Assembly: GCA_964247055.1 (NCBI GenBank)
Contig: OZ176059.1
Location: 496,001-560,000, forward strand
From: Paragordius varius
Lineage: Eukaryota; Nematomorpha
Direction: 5' to 3'
DNA: 64,000 bases
Shown here in pieces: positions 12,840 through 50,281 of the stretch; the first letter of the stretch is position 1; every line of letters begins with the position of its first letter. The notes beneath the pieces were generated by a model. It did no database searches. It was not told where the DNA came from and saw only the letters and a program-made list of their open reading frames with translations. The position numbers were made by a program, and so were the translations under genes.

Positions 12840-13830
12840 ATTATGATGATGATTTTGGTTCAGGTCCTTACAAATGATTTGAAAAAATTAATTACGTTTA
12901 TGGTGACTGCTCCATATCAGAAAATGGTATAGTTGCGCAATTTCGTTAAATAAAACTTAGTGAAAGCTAAATAGCTTATTCTTAAAACAATAAATATATT
13001 ACAAACTACAAAGGAATAAAATAATAAAATTTTAATTTTTTTATTTGCGATCCCAAAGCCGCTGCCCTTAGAAAGGGGTTAGTTTTCTCAAAACCGTAAA
13101 AATGCCGAGATTGCGCACTAAATTTTAAATGTGCAAATTTTCGGCATCAGAAAATGTTTTTTTAAAATGAATATTTCGCTTAGCAAAATTTTGTTGAGGC
13201 GTGCATACTGTTACGAGGCATGGAAATAGGATTAAAATATAAGCACTTTTTTTCCATGTCTTTAGATGATTTTGAACATTTGTATCACATCAGAATCTGA
13301 TTATTCTTTATGTAATAAGGGTTTTTTACGAGAATTCCCCTAAATTTAAAAGGGAACGACTCTTTTAATTAAAATTTTGAGTTGATATAAATGTCAGAAC
13401 CATTGTATATATAAAAAGTTTTTATAATATCTTAAATTTTACATTGTTTTCATCATGCCGCAAAATAGCATAAGCACTATTTAACAAATTTTTCAAAAAT
13501 TATAATTTTATATCCCTATTTTTCGGGAAATAAACCTTTTTGATGTCATAAATTAGCATATTTAAAATTTTTATTGCGCAAATTCTGCATTTTGCCGTTA
13601 GTTTTACCAGAACTAAGCCCTTTATAGAACGGTCAACATCTTGGGACTTTCAAAGCCTATATATAAAAATTAAAATTTCATAAAATCAATTCTTTGACTT
13701 TAATACGCATGATATATTTAAGTGATATTTTTAGAATAAAGCATTTAGACTTATCTGTAAAATTTGATTTAACAAAATGTGCGCATTTATCGCCATTTTC
13801 TGATATGGAGCAACAGCCACAATAGTGGTA
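12840..13830. mobile_element. Foldback-like element with ~280-bp diverged inverted arms (family H)
   Basis: The left arm carries CTGCTCCATATCAGAAAATGG, TTGCGCAATTT, then a GATCCCAAAG-type block, then AAAGGGGTTAGTTTT. The right arm carries these in reverse complement (CCATTTTCTGATATGGAGCA near 13790; AACTAAGCCCTTTATAG near 13612; CTTGGGACTTTCAAAG near 13642). No protein is encoded. Confidence 0.6.
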
Positions 13831-13839
13831 ATAACAACA

Positions 13840-14345
13840 TTTCATTACCTTTTCACTTGTAATAATTTACCTTTTGGTTTAGCTATTTATCTCATAGCTG
13901 AATTTCATAAATTATTATGAATTTATTTAGGTTAAAAATTAATTATCAAACATTGATCTTATTAGATAATAGAGCTAACATTTTTTACAGTTTTGTGACT
14001 TATAGAGCCTAAAATTGGAACAGCTCTTTAACACATTGGAAACTAGCAGTTGATTTTCTAATGAAAATATATTAAGTTTTGGCTGGTAAATGTAGTAGGA
14101 AATCTAAATTAATTATTTACGTTTTCTAATTATAATATACAATTATTTGCCTGTTTAATTAGAGACTTAAAAATTTGTAGAATTAAAATGGAGGCAAAAA
14201 AGTTTGAGATGAGGATATTTTTGCGATTTTATATTTTTTCAAAACAAACTTGTATGCGCTTAAAAGGCTAAATAAAGCATTAAATACTTTTTAAGATATT
14301 CAAATTTTAAATCTCTCTGCTGCTAAAAATACTCCGAAAGGTAAC
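13840..14345. repeat. Degenerate family G repeat
   Basis: Shares TTTTCACTTGTA, 'ttacagttttgtgact', CCTAAAATTGGAACAGCTCT and GGAGGCAAAAAAGTTTGAGATG-type blocks with the better copy at 29208-29745. Termini are unclear. Confidence 0.45.
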
Positions 14346-15483
14346 GGAGTGTTATATAACTTGTGGGTAATAAAAGCACCATGATAATTCTGATACATTT
14401 TTTATAGCAGAATTATATATTTCATCGATATTTCCTTGTGAACACTGTGCAATAATATGCAGCAAGGTAATCAATTCCTTTATTCAAATTCGGAAGCAAA
14501 TTTTAAATGGTAATTTTTTTAGAGGTTAATTGCCTGATATTTATTTAAGGTCGGATTATATAATTTATTGCCCTTTGCAATTTAATAAAAGTTATACCCT
14601 ATCAAATCTTATATGATAACATAATTTCTTTGTAATAAAGCGTTAAATTTGGCAGCTTATATAGAATAATAAGATTCATTGTGATGAAGGTTGGATAAAT
14701 TATATAGCACGCATTACGGTTCTAACTACATTCCGGAAAAATATTTAATATGGTTACATAATTTGATTGTAATAAAACATTAATTTGGCAGCTGTTATAG
14801 AATATTTAGTTGTTAAGTTTATAATAAAATAAAATTATTATTGAATACAACCAAAACTGTTTAATGATAAATTAGCAAATATAATTTTTATAAGATATTT
14901 TTTAAAACTTTTAAATCAAACTTTGACATTTTGCATAGATTTCAATGTAATGTTAAATTAATTGATCTTAGATTATGAGTTAGTTTATATATGATTGGTT
15001 TATTGGAAAAAAAATTTGTAAAAGAAACCTTGCGATATCTTACGCTTAAATATTTAAAAAAATGTAATTTCTATTGTGCAAATCATTTGTCTAATTTTAA
15101 AAATTAATATAAGACTTAGCTAGATTTGCACCCTAACTTATAAAAATTACAAGCTAATTATTATAAAATTAATTATTTTTATATAATTTTATATTCTAAA
15201 TGCTTTACAACAAATTCTTTATCTATACCATTTTTAAAAGTCCTTGAACTCAAGTTTGTCCTTCACTTTTTAAGTGCATCATTTGTAAATTCTATCATTT
15301 TTCTATTCTCTTGATTTAATCAAACTTTAAAAATGCCAGCTTTTAATCAACGAAACCGTACTTTATTCCTAAAAATATTTTTTTAAATATGATTTTAACA
15401 TGTCGAGAAATATATTATTTTTCTGGGTTGGATAATATAAATGAAAAAAAATTAATTCAAAAACTAAAAGTTGAATATTAATT

Positions 15484-16040
15484 TTAACACTTCGATTCAT
15501 ATTGGGGTAGTTGGATACCCCAAGCCTGTTTAAAATTAAATTCTTTAAAAAATAAGAAAGAAATTGAAACCATGGCAAAATTTTTACTTATATAACATTA
15601 ATAAACCGAAATATATAAAAATTTTATTCAAATTACTTGGTATTACTAATTTTTAGCCAAAAGCGAAAGGTAAAAATTTAGTCAACGTGACAAGTGTGCA
15701 ATGGTAAAATTGAAAAATAATACAAAATAAATCGCTTTTTCTATTTCTATTAATGCTAGATGTAATTTAAATACAAAATAAGCTTTAGTTTTACCCTTAT
15801 AATTGCATGAAGACGATATTTTGCAAAAATTTTGAAAAATAAAAATGGCGTCGAAGTAGTTTGACATGGAACTTTTTTTAAAAAACAAAATTTTATATAG
15901 ATATTTTGGCATATTTATATAATTTTTATTAGGATAGAAGCATAAATTTAAATTGGGACCGTTTCCTTCAGTCGTTTAAAAATCCTAACTTAAATTTAGT
16001 CTGGGGTATTTAGATACCCCAAATTAAATCGAAGTGTTAA
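15484..16040 (+). mobile_element. TTAA-flanked non-autonomous element, family B, full length
   Basis: Starts TTAACACTTCGATTC with a GGGGTA..TACCCC palindrome and ends with GGGGTATTTAGATACCCC plus GAAGTGTTAA. The interior has the family landmarks CCATGGCAAAATTTT, TATATAACATTAATAAACC, CAACGTGACA and AAATGGCGTCGAAGTAG. The TTAA at both ends recalls piggyBac-type insertion, but no transposase is seen to confirm it. Confidence 0.75.
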
Positions 16041-16379
16041 TTTTAAGGGTAATTAAAGCTAATTTTTTATTTAAATCACATCCAACATAAATATAAATAG
16101 AAAAAGTGGTTTATTTTGTATTATTTTTTAATTTTATCATTTCACATTATGTCACGTTGACCAAATTTTTATCTTTCGGTTTTTCCTTAAAACAACTAAT
16201 ATCAAGTATATAAAGTTTTTTATATATTCCGGTTTATTAATGTTTATATAAGTGCAGAATTTTGCCACGGTTTAGATTTCTTCATATTTTTCAAAGAATT
16301 TAATTTTAACCACTGGGGTGTCCAACTACCCCAATTCGAATCGAAGGACTGAAATGAATGTGTTGTATCCAAGTGTTAA
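16041..16379 (-). mobile_element. Truncated inverted copy of family B
   Basis: Reverse-complement family B sequence from the mid-element block ('aaagtggtttattttgtatt') to the terminal CCAAGTGTTAA, abutting the full copy. A further short end fragment continues to about 16650. Confidence 0.6.
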
Positions 16380-16910
16380 AGGAATAAGTATATAATGATT
16401 CAAAATTGGGTAAAAAATAGGAATAAATAATACATGCAAAATTTATGGTTGAATCCAAACTTAATAAGTTTAAGAACTTGAAGTATTCAAGGAAAATCTT
16501 ATAGTGCAAATGGTATGATATGGTGTCAATGTTATATAAGTGCAAACTTTTGCAATGGTCGCATTATATTCCACAGGGGCACTAGTTACCCCAATTTTTA
16601 AACCGGAGGACTCAAATGAATGTGTTATATCCAAGTGTCAAATTAAGTGCACATCATATTTATATAAAAAAGTGTCTATATAATATCTCAAGGCGTTTCT
16701 ATACAGCTTCTACCATTGCAAGTACCCTATAACTACAAATTACTATAAATATTTTTTCATATCCATTTTTTTCGGGAAAAACTTTTTTGATGTCTATTAT
16801 CGTATTTAACTTATCAAGCGATCTCCGCATAATAGTCTTTTTAATATTCCATAACCTTTTGGAATAGTTTTATATTCCAGCGCGATATTTTAATACTAAA
16901 AGTAAAGGTA

Positions 16911-17466
16911 TTAACACTAGGATCCAACACATTTATTTCAATCCTTCGATTCGAATTGGGGGATTATCCTATCTTGTTTAAAATTATATTTTTTAAAAAT
17001 AAAATAAATTGAAACCATGGCAAAAGTTTGCACTTATATAACATTTAGGAACCGAATGATAAAAGCTTTCATTTAAAAATACTTGATATTACTTATTTTT
17101 AGGTAAAACCCAAAGAAAATTTAGCCAACATGACATGTCTCCATAAGCTAAATATGAAAATAATGCAAAATATACCACCTTTTCTGTTTATATCAATGTT
17201 AAATGTGATTTTACTAAAAAAAGTAATCTTAATTTTAGGCTTCAAATGACGAAAACATCATATTTTGCAAATAAAATTGTTGTAAAATAAATATGGCTTC
17301 CATGTATGATACAGATTATTTTTTTCCCTAAATTTTTAAGATATTTTGGATTATTCTGGATAGAAGCATATATTTAAATTGGAACCGTTTTCGTCAGTAC
17401 TTTTTTATAAATATCCAATTAAGTTTTTGGGGTATTTAGATACCCCAATTTGGATCGAATTGTTAA
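16911..17466 (+). mobile_element. TTAA-flanked non-autonomous element, family B, full length
   Basis: TTAACACTAGGATCCAACAC at the left and GGGGTATTTAGATACCCC then GAATTGTTAA at the right, with the same interior landmarks as the copy at 15484. Confidence 0.7.
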
Positions 17467-17639
17467 GCCGAGTTAAAAATTATGCTTTCATTAGCCTTTT
17501 ATGAGCATTATATAAGAAAATTTAAAGTTATAAAATCTTCATCTCAATTTGCCGCCATTTTTTTGGTTATTTTTTTAACTCGCTAATATCACATCCAATA
17601 AATGTATATTAAACTTTAAATACTTTGCTACAAGTAACT

Positions 17640-18400
17640 TGATATATATGATTTTAAATTCAGCCGTCTCAAGTCTAAAAAATATGCGCTTTTATAACTA
17701 ATACAAAAATGTTTGATAATTAAATTTTATCTAAATAACTTTCACAGTAGTTTTAAAAGATTGAGCTCTGGGATAAAAAACTACCCCAATATGTTATCGT
17801 GGAGAAAAAAGTGAAAAGATCATGAAGTGTTAAGAGAACTTGAGATATCTCTAAACACAATTGAAACGAACACCTCATATTAAAATCAATTAATGTCAAA
17901 AATTTTCAAACGGTTATTTGCATGTTGTATTTACGATTTAAAACTTTTATTCAAATTGGGGCATATAGTGATCATGACCGTATTGATAGTATTAAAAATA
18001 TAAATTATGTTTCTAAATTTTTCAATAAATAACCCAAAATATTAAATAAAATTTAGTTTTATAAAATTCCATAAAAATACTTCGACGCCATATTTATTTA
18101 ACAGCATATTCGCAAAAAATTGTGATTGTTTATTCTAACGCTAAAATTAAAATTGACTTTTTATTATTAAAATCACATGCCAATGCACACATGTCATTTT
18201 GGCTAAATTTAGATTCGGGTTTATCCATAAAATAAGTATTTTTTTATTGACTTTTTTAGGTTTATCAATATTATATAAGTGCTGGCTTTTGCCATGAGTT
18301 CAAGTTATATCATTTTTTAAAATATTTGATTTTATAGAATCACCAACGACCTCACTTTAAATTGAAGGACTAAAAGGAATGTGTCTCCAAGTATTAAACA
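17640..18400. repeat. Mosaic of family G and family B fragments
   Basis: 17740-17830 carries the family G end (TTGAGCTCTGGGATAAAAAACTACCCC, then GTGGAGAAAAAAGTG, both shortened here). 18040-18390 carries reverse-complement family B pieces (CTTCGACGCCATATTTATT; TAAGTGCTGGCTTTTGCCATG). Confidence 0.45.
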
Positions 18401-18548
18401 AAATATCCTTTTTTTGGAAAAGCTTTTTTTGACGCCATTTAGTATATATTAAAAGTTATCATGCCATTTAGGCATTTTTGCGTTTTTAAAGTGAATTCGC
18501 CCATTTAGACGGGTTTAATTATTTGAGACTTGAGCCACGCATAAAGTA

Positions 18549-19121
18549 TACCATTTGCACTTCAAGAGTGTCCTTGAACACTTCAAGTTAGTCCTTGAAC
18601 ATTTCAAGTTGGTCCCTGAACAGTTCAAGTTGGTCTTTGAACAGTTCAAGTTGGTCCTTGAACACCTCAAGTTGTTCCTTTGACTTTTTTGTTTTGTTTT
18701 TAACTTTTATCGATCAAATCGTAAATATTTCATCTATTTTATTGTTTTTAACCTATTTTCTATTATTTAACATAAATTTTAAATCGATATCAACTTTTAA
18801 TATTTGAGAAACCGTATATCTTAAAATATAGTTTGAAACAAAAAAGTGGTTTTTCAAAAAAAAATTATTTTTAAATAAATAAATATATAATAAATAAAGA
18901 AAATTAGGTTAATAAACAATAAAATAAAAAAATAAATGCAAAAATTATGGTTAAATCAAAATTAATAAATTTTAAGGACCAAAGTGTTCAAGGATTAACT
19001 TGAAATGTTCAAGGACCAACTTGAAGTGTTCAAGGACCAATTTGAAGTGTTAAAGGACCAACTTGAATTGTTCAAGGACCAACTTGAAGTGTTCAAGGAC
19101 ACTCTTGAAGTGCAAATGGTA
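18549..19121. mobile_element. Foldback MITE with six ~21-bp subterminal repeats per arm (family C)
   Basis: Termini TACCATTTGCACTTCAAG and its complement CTTGAAGTGCAAATGGTA. The left arm holds six tandem units of TCCTTGAACANTTCAAGTTGG type (period 21); the right arm holds six in inverse orientation. TA flanks both ends. The AT-rich core encodes nothing convincing. It has the same architecture as the TACCATTTACA family found in ERCC6 introns. Confidence 0.85.
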
Positions 19122-19353
19122 TATTATAAAAATGTTTTGCTTATTAAATCTAATATGTAATATATTTAATATTTACTGATTTTTTTAGGTAGAAGCATTT
19201 AGCTTTCACTACTAAATTTTATTTAAGAAAATGTGAGCGAATTTTGGCATTTGATATAAGGTAGGAACCAAAAACGGATAAGTAGTTTTTAAAAACACAC
19301 GTTAGGGACAAAACCAAAGAGTTATAATAATTGTCGCTTTCAATTATATATAT

Positions 19354-19387
<34 letters not shown>

Positions 19388-21002
19388 CTGGCCTTATCAC
19401 GCTTCGTTATTCTAATAAATTTTGTGCTATAAATAGAGGTGGAAATGAAAAAAATAAAATCTAACCATATTCCACTAAAAACAATATTTTTAACTATTCT
19501 TTTTGGGCTCAAGTATTGTATTTATAACACAAAGTTGACCATATTAGAATATTCCCTTATAAATAACACTATTCGATTAATATTTGATTAATTTAAGTTT
19601 GTAATTAAAATATTGGTCTATTACGTGTTCATATATAACCGGGACTGAATTAGAGGAATTAAAAATAGATATACTACCGATCTCATTTAAAGCAGGGTTG
19701 CAAATAAAACTGTTTTAAATATAGTGTAAAATTAAAATTCGCAGAGTGTGCTTTATACAATATCTTTTTTAGTGGGATATTTTATAGATGAAAAGGGACT
19801 CAACAATAGGTTTTACCCTAATATAAATAAGTAAGATTGGTAACGAATTATGATTATACTGAGAAACTTTTTGATCTTTAAGGGTATTTGTTGCTAATAG
19901 TCTTTTTAAAGAAGCGACTTTCAAGGGCTATTTAAAAACAGCTTTGACTTGAATAATGCCTTTATTAAAATTATTGTATAGCAATAGTAATTTCTTTTAT
20001 TCGTGAAAATTAGAGTTACCGACAAATAATTTTCAGAAAATATTCAAAATATGATAGTTTTCGCAAACTCTTTCATGCTTTTGTGGGCCGCGGTAAAGGT
20101 TTAATTGACCCGTTATACCGAGGTTGGCGGCCTACACCTTACACATTCTGTTTATAAAAATTTTTTAGAATATGGTCGCCTTCTGCAAGAATACTACTCT
20201 TATTATAGTTTTAAATATGTTAACATCAATTTAAATAGGTATAACTTGTTACCACCAATGCGTAAGAATCAAAATTGAGGCTTAATAATGTGTAGTGCCA
20301 TAGAGAAATTTTATTATACCTACCCTTAGCTAAAACTCACTGTTCAGTAGTCCAATCGATGCCATAAGTAAACTACTAATTCCTGAAGATCCAAAAGATA
20401 GATATCACAGCGCGTTTGTTAAAATAGAAACGTTATTTGTTAATTGAATATGTATAGCATCTATATTTATGTTAGTCAATACACCTAATTGTTGGCCAGC
20501 ATTTGTAAAACAAATTTCGTCCATAATAAAAAACAAAGCTAATGTAGTAAGATAAGATAATTTCTATTTCTTGTGTTTTGCCCATTACTGTATTGCAAAT
20601 TGGCCAATATGCATATTATAATCATGTTTTTATTTATTCCATTTAATATTTAAAAATAACGTACTTAACCGGTGCTAATATATTTATTTGTTTGATTATG
20701 CATGATTAGAGAAGGTCTGATAGTTATTTTTTATTGCGAGTCATTTACTTGTACAGACAAATGAAGATAAATGGCTCATTTGGTAAGAGAAAAAATAAAT
20801 CTTTAAACAGAAGTAACTTAATTGTTTTTTAGTGTGCTCATATCAGGAAAAAGGCCGACAAATTTGACTGAATTCTAGGTTGAGTGGATTAATATAAAAC
20901 ATTTATGAAAGCATCATATGTTACATATAGGAAACGTCAAATTTAAACAAAAATAAAATTAATATTTTTTAGCCCCTATGAAGCATTAAATTTTGGCTAA
21001 AT
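19122..21002. other. Intergenic, no gene seen
   Basis: AT-rich, with a (TA)n run near 19351-19385. A slightly GC-richer patch at 20085-20160 has no readable protein or RNA. I see nothing else I can support. Confidence 0.45.
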
Positions 21003-21180
21003 TAACACTTAGATACAACACATTCATTTCAATCATTCCATTCAAATTGGGGTAGCTAAAATTTATATGGAATGACTTCCTGGCAAAGATTTGCTCTTAT
21101 ATAATATTAATGATGAGAAATATAAAAAATTTATTCAATAATATTTGATATTACTTATTTAACATAAAACCTAAAAACCC
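21003..21180 (+). mobile_element. Left-end fragment of family B
   Basis: TTAACACTTAGATACAACAC with the following CATTCATTTCAATC block, then the TATATAATATTAATGA block; it stops before mid-element. Confidence 0.6.
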
Positions 21181-21197
21181 CAATTTTTTTGTTTCTA

Positions 21198-21782
21198 TTA
21201 AGACTTCGATTCAAATTGGGGTATCTAAATACGCCAGACTAAGTTTAAATTAGGGTTTTTAAAAAACTACTGAAGGAAACGGTGCCAATTTAAATTTATT
21301 CCTGATAAATATTATATAAATATGCCAAAATATTTTAATATAATTTTGCTTTGAAAAAAAAAGTTTCATGTCAGACTACTTCGACGCCATTTTATTTTAC
21401 AAAATTTTTGCAAAATATCGTCTTCATTTATTTTTAAGGGTAGAACTAAAGCTAAATTTTAATATAAATTACATCTAACATTGATAGAAATAGAAAAAGC
21501 GGTCTATTTTGTATTATTTTTTAATTTTACTATTTGACACATGTCACGTTGACGAAATTTTTACCTTTCGGTTTTAGCTTAAAATATTTATTATCAAATA
21601 TTTTTGAATAATTTCTTATATATTTAGGTTTATTAATGTTATATAAATGCAAAATTTTGCCATGGTATTGATTCCTTCCATACTTTTTAAATAAAGTATT
21701 TGGTTTTAAACAAGCCTGGGGTATCCAACAACCACAATTTGAATCGAAGGACTAAAATGAGTGTGTTGTATCCAAGTGTTAA
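21198..21782 (-). mobile_element. TTAA-flanked non-autonomous element, family B, full length, reverse orientation
   Basis: Begins TTAAGACTTCGATTC with GGGGTATCTAAATACGCC (one palindrome mismatch) and ends CCAAGTGTTAA. The interior is complete and collinear with the other full copies in reverse complement. Confidence 0.75.
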
Positions 21783-22001
21783 TGTTAAATGTGATTGTAA
21801 AAAATTAGCCTTTTTAGCTTAAAATTAAATAAACACGATATTTTGAAAAAATGTTGTAAAATATAAATGGTGTCGAAGTAGGATATGAAAATTATTTTTA
21901 AAATTTAATTTTATTTAAACATTTCGACTTATTTATAATTTATGAGAATAGAAGCATAAATTCAAATTGGAACCCTTTCTCACCATTTTTTAAATACTAA
22001 C
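21783..22001 (+). mobile_element. Right-half fragment of family B wedged between two full copies
   Basis: Carries the AAATGGTGTCGAAGTAGG block and the 'gaatagaagcataaattcaaattgg' neighbourhood in forward orientation, lacking the left half. Confidence 0.55.
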
Positions 22002-22591
22002 TTAACACTTCGATTCAAATTGGGGTATCTAAATACCCCAGACTAAATTTAAGTTAGGATTTCTTAAAAACTACTGAAGGAAATGGTCCCAATTTAAATT
22101 TATACTTCTATCCTGATAAAAATTATATAAATCTGCCAAAATATCTTGATAAAATTTTGTTTTGAAAAAAAAGTTCCATCTCAAACTACTTAGACGCCAT
22201 TTTTATTTTACAAAATTTTTGCAAAATATCGTTTTCATTTGATTTTAAGGATAATACTAAAGCTAAATTTTAATATAAATTACATCTAACATTGATAGAA
22301 ATAGAAAAAGCGCTTTATTTTGTATTATTTATTAATTTTATCATTCGACACATGTCACGTTGACGAAATTTTTACCTTTCGGTTTTAGCTAAAAATATTT
22401 AATATCAAATATTTTTGAATAAAATTTTTTATATATTTAAGGTTATTAATGTTATATAAGTGCAAAATTTTGCCATCGTTTCGATTCCTTCCATACATTT
22501 TATAGTATTTGATTTTAAACAGGCCTGGGGTATCCAACTACCCCAATTTAAATCGAAGGACTAAAATTAGTGTATTGTATCCAAGTGTTAA
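22002..22591 (-). mobile_element. TTAA-flanked non-autonomous element, family B, best-preserved copy
   Basis: Left end TTAACACTTCGATTC then the perfect palindrome GGGGTATCTAAATACCCC; right end GGGGTATCCAACTACCCC, then CCAAGTGTTAA. TTAA bounds both ends. Confidence 0.8.
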
Positions 22592-22699
22592 ATAATGTGA
22601 ATTTAGATAATCAAATTTAAGAGATATAGCTTATAAATTTGTACAAAACTTTTGTCGAACCTACACGCTTCACAAACAAATACTTCAAATGTTATTTTC

Positions 22700-23200
22700 A
22701 TTCTCTTATTTTCACGGCTAAGTGGGGCTAAATTTATGTGAAAAATAGGGCTAGTCAATTTTATTGCGACAATGGAAAAGTACGCTATTGAAAACTGCGT
22801 CCACACGGTTTTCGTAGTCGTGTTTCAAAGCCAACGCTCAAAAAACTATTTTTAATTAAGCGGCGCGGAACTGAGGGGCTAATTTAAAAAGGGACTAGTT
22901 ACTACGGAATTGTATTATAATTTAAAAAAAATATTATTACAACTAACTGCTCCTACACGTTTTTCGCTCTTCAAAATTAATATTTATTTAAAAAATTATT
23001 TTCATGCGGGACGGAACTAAGGAGCTAGATAAAGGGACCTGTTTAATATCAGCGCCATTTCGAAAACACAGAACTATTATAAAAAATGAATAAGCCTCCA
23101 AATCTTCCTGAAACATGATTAAAAACCAATATGTATTTCAAAAAACAATTTTTACAGAGTGGACTGGACTGAGGGGTAATTAGAAAGGGGTATCTCCGGC
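22700..23200. repeat. Second degenerate tandem array, period about 145-153 bp, four units
   Basis: Related blocks recur near 22711 (GGCTAAGTGGGGCTAAATTT), 22861 (GCGGAACTGAGGGGCTAATT), 23004 (GACGGAACTAAGGAGCTAGA) and 23157 (GTGGACTGGACTGAGGGGTA), each followed by an AAAGGGRCTAG-like block. Confidence 0.55.
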
Positions 23201-23551
23201 ACATTTGTAAGACATTATAAAAAGTACACTTTTGACTAAATAATACTTTAATCGGAATGGGCTTATTTATTTTCCCCAAGCGTTATATAAGGGACACATC
23301 TCTTACTTTTATTAATATATAAATTTCATCCTGATATATTTGTGGACACTGTGTAACAAATGCAACTTTTATAACGAAATATTCACTAGTTTGACATGGA
23401 ACCATAGAAACTGGGTATTATTACCCAAGATAAAAATGAAACTCTAATGTGTCTTATGTGAAACCATTACAAATGATTTTTTTATCACATATGGCCTACC
23501 CTTTAAAAATTTAAATCACCAAACTCCAAATGTGATAATAATATTATTATT

Positions 23552-48165
<24,614 letters not shown>

Positions 48166-48184
48166 AATGATCTTAGTAAATTAT

Positions 48185-48190
48185 AATAAA
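48185..48190 (+). terminator. Poly(A) signal of ERCC6
   Basis: AATAAA 20 bases after the ERCC6 stop codon. Confidence 0.65.
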
Positions 48191-48554
48191 ATGTATATAC
48201 TCATATATATTATATCGAATAGAAATTAGGCCTTATAATTGATATGATAATATATATATTTTAACATTTGTATTTAAATCAAAGTATGCATGCAATATAT
48301 CAATTATCATGTAGAAATAAATTATAGTCATCACTAACGTTTGTTTAAAATGATGATATTATTTACACAAAAAATTTTAATTTTAAAAACAAAATTTTAA
48401 TAAAGTGTGAGAATAAGAACTACATTTTATTATTATTAATAAAAAAAAGCATTTTTAACATTAATATTGTTTCATAATCCTATACTGTAAATACGATTTG
48501 TTAAGTCTGTTATCAATTGGAATCAAATTAAGGTTTCTAAGATTAAGTTTATTT

Positions 48555-48727
48555 GTGCATTTTAATGCTTGCTTATTTCACACTATAGTTGGGCAATTTG
48601 CAACACAGTAGTGTATGGAAAAAAACAAATATTGAATAAAACTAATCAAGTTATGAAAGAAAGGAAAACCTTGTTTATTCATCATTTTGTTGTTTTACCA
48701 TACACTACTGTGCAAATTAACCAAATA
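48555..48727. mobile_element. Family D MITE, left part, interrupted by a hAT element
   Basis: CACTATAGTTGGGCAATTTG and ACACAGTAGTGTATGG, then ATACACTACTGTG; its right tip resumes at 50282-50322 beyond the hAT element. Confidence 0.8.
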
Positions 48728-50281
48728 TAGGAATGGTCAACCTTTTTTTCCAGCGGGCAACTTTTGGCGATAAAATTTAACGCGGTCACATATGAATATT
48801 AAGTATTAAAGGATTCATTTATCATTGTGACACAAATAAGGAAAAAATATATCCATCTTTATAGATTGGACTTACTAGCACAGGCAATTTTAGAAAAATA
48901 TTACGAAATATAATTTTTGAGTCAATATATTTATAATTTTAAATTCTAGAGACATCTGGTTGCCACAATCAGTACAAATGCTTAAACATTATATAATTTA
49001 ATTGACTTTACATTGGATAATTAACTGTACATCTCGGGATTTAGATGATTGGGGTAAAATCGATTTTTAAATTTTGGCAAAGATCTTTACCCATTACCAA
49101 ATTTTATGGATTACTTCATAGCAGATTTAAAATAATGGACATAGGCTTCTTGATAGTAAATTTCTTCATAGCGAAAAAAGTGTCAGGTCGCAGGTTTTTA
49201 TTTTAGTTAAAAGATTGGTGTTGACATTTTGAACTAGTTAATACAGATGTAAAATAGTTACATTTTTAGTAAAATTGACAATTTTTACTACAAATATATC
49301 TATTTTACAGAAGTAAAATTATTCATATCCACGTTAGAAGACTTAAAATCAAAAAAATGCACAATGCAAATTAATTAAAAAACAGTGATTCAAAACAATT
49401 TCTAATTTAAAGTAAGGACTCTTCTGTGGCTGATATGTCATGGAAATGCGAATAAAAACGGATAATTGCGCATATCCAAAGTAATAGCTGGACTCGTCAA
49501 TTCGAAGCAAAAAATACAAGAATTAATATTTTCATGTTAAATTTCGGTATGATTTCGATTAAGATCAGCACTCCGCATTATTGTGTTTCTAGATAGGGAT
49601 TAGCCTTTTATTGATTCCATTAATATTCTTTTAGTTTCATAATTTTCAAACAACACTTCGGAAGCTTTAATTAAAGGTTCGTTCCCAATTTCGTCCTGAG
49701 ATTTGTTTTTTATTAGTTTCGCAAATATTTTGTGAGTTGCAATTATGGCATTTTTTTATTTTTGCTGTATATCATAATAAGTGTTTCTGATTATTTAGTT
49801 GCTCTTTCAATAGCTTGATTTTTGATTTGCGAATATGTTGTATTTTGATAGTTCTGTTAGGCGTAGTATATTTGGACTGTTGCCTCTTTAGGCAAAGTCA
49901 CGCAAGTAAATATATCATTAATCCTTACAAAAAACTCTCCTTCCCTTTCATTTCAATAACAATATATTTTATGATTTTTTGGCTTGAATTTTTACTCGTA
50001 CTAGAATATAAGTTTAAAGGATACTTCTTCTGTTTTTTTGCTAAATATAAACTATTTTTAGAAGAAACAAATAATTAAAAAAGTAGGATTAAATAAATTT
50101 ATTAATAAAATAATAAATTACTTGGTTAAATATGAAATTTTGTTCTAGATTTTTTCAAACAAAATAATATAAATTAAAATGATAATTTTGGGAATAGAAA
50201 TTCTATGCAACATTTTTTACATTTTTTAAAAAATTCAAGCGGTCACGAAGTTGAACGCGGTCGACCGTTTGGCCTCCCCTG
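48728..50281 (-). mobile_element. Decayed hAT DNA transposon
   Basis: Termini TAGGAATGGTCAACC and (complement) CAGGGGAGGCCAAAC are hAT-like. Near both ends GCGGTCAC/GCGGGCAAC-type blocks occur. On the minus strand near 49400-49500 I read IDESS followed by AQLSVFIRISM, resembling the LALDESTD..AQL(A/L)IFIR block of GTF2IRD2/ZMYM-type hAT transposases; frames are badly broken. Probably ancient and inactive. Confidence 0.65.

Noticed and set aside
15484-16040. Naming family B as piggyBac
   Set aside because: TTAA flanks fit, but no transposase or CCC-type ends are visible, so only the target preference is reported.
18595-18807. Open frame with NSSSWSL-type amino acid repeats
   Set aside because: It is the translation of the foldback element's 21-bp arm units.
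18549-19121. CRISPR-like spacing of 21-bp repeats
   Set aside because: Units are tandem without spacers, mirrored at the two ends of a MITE, and the genome is eukaryotic.
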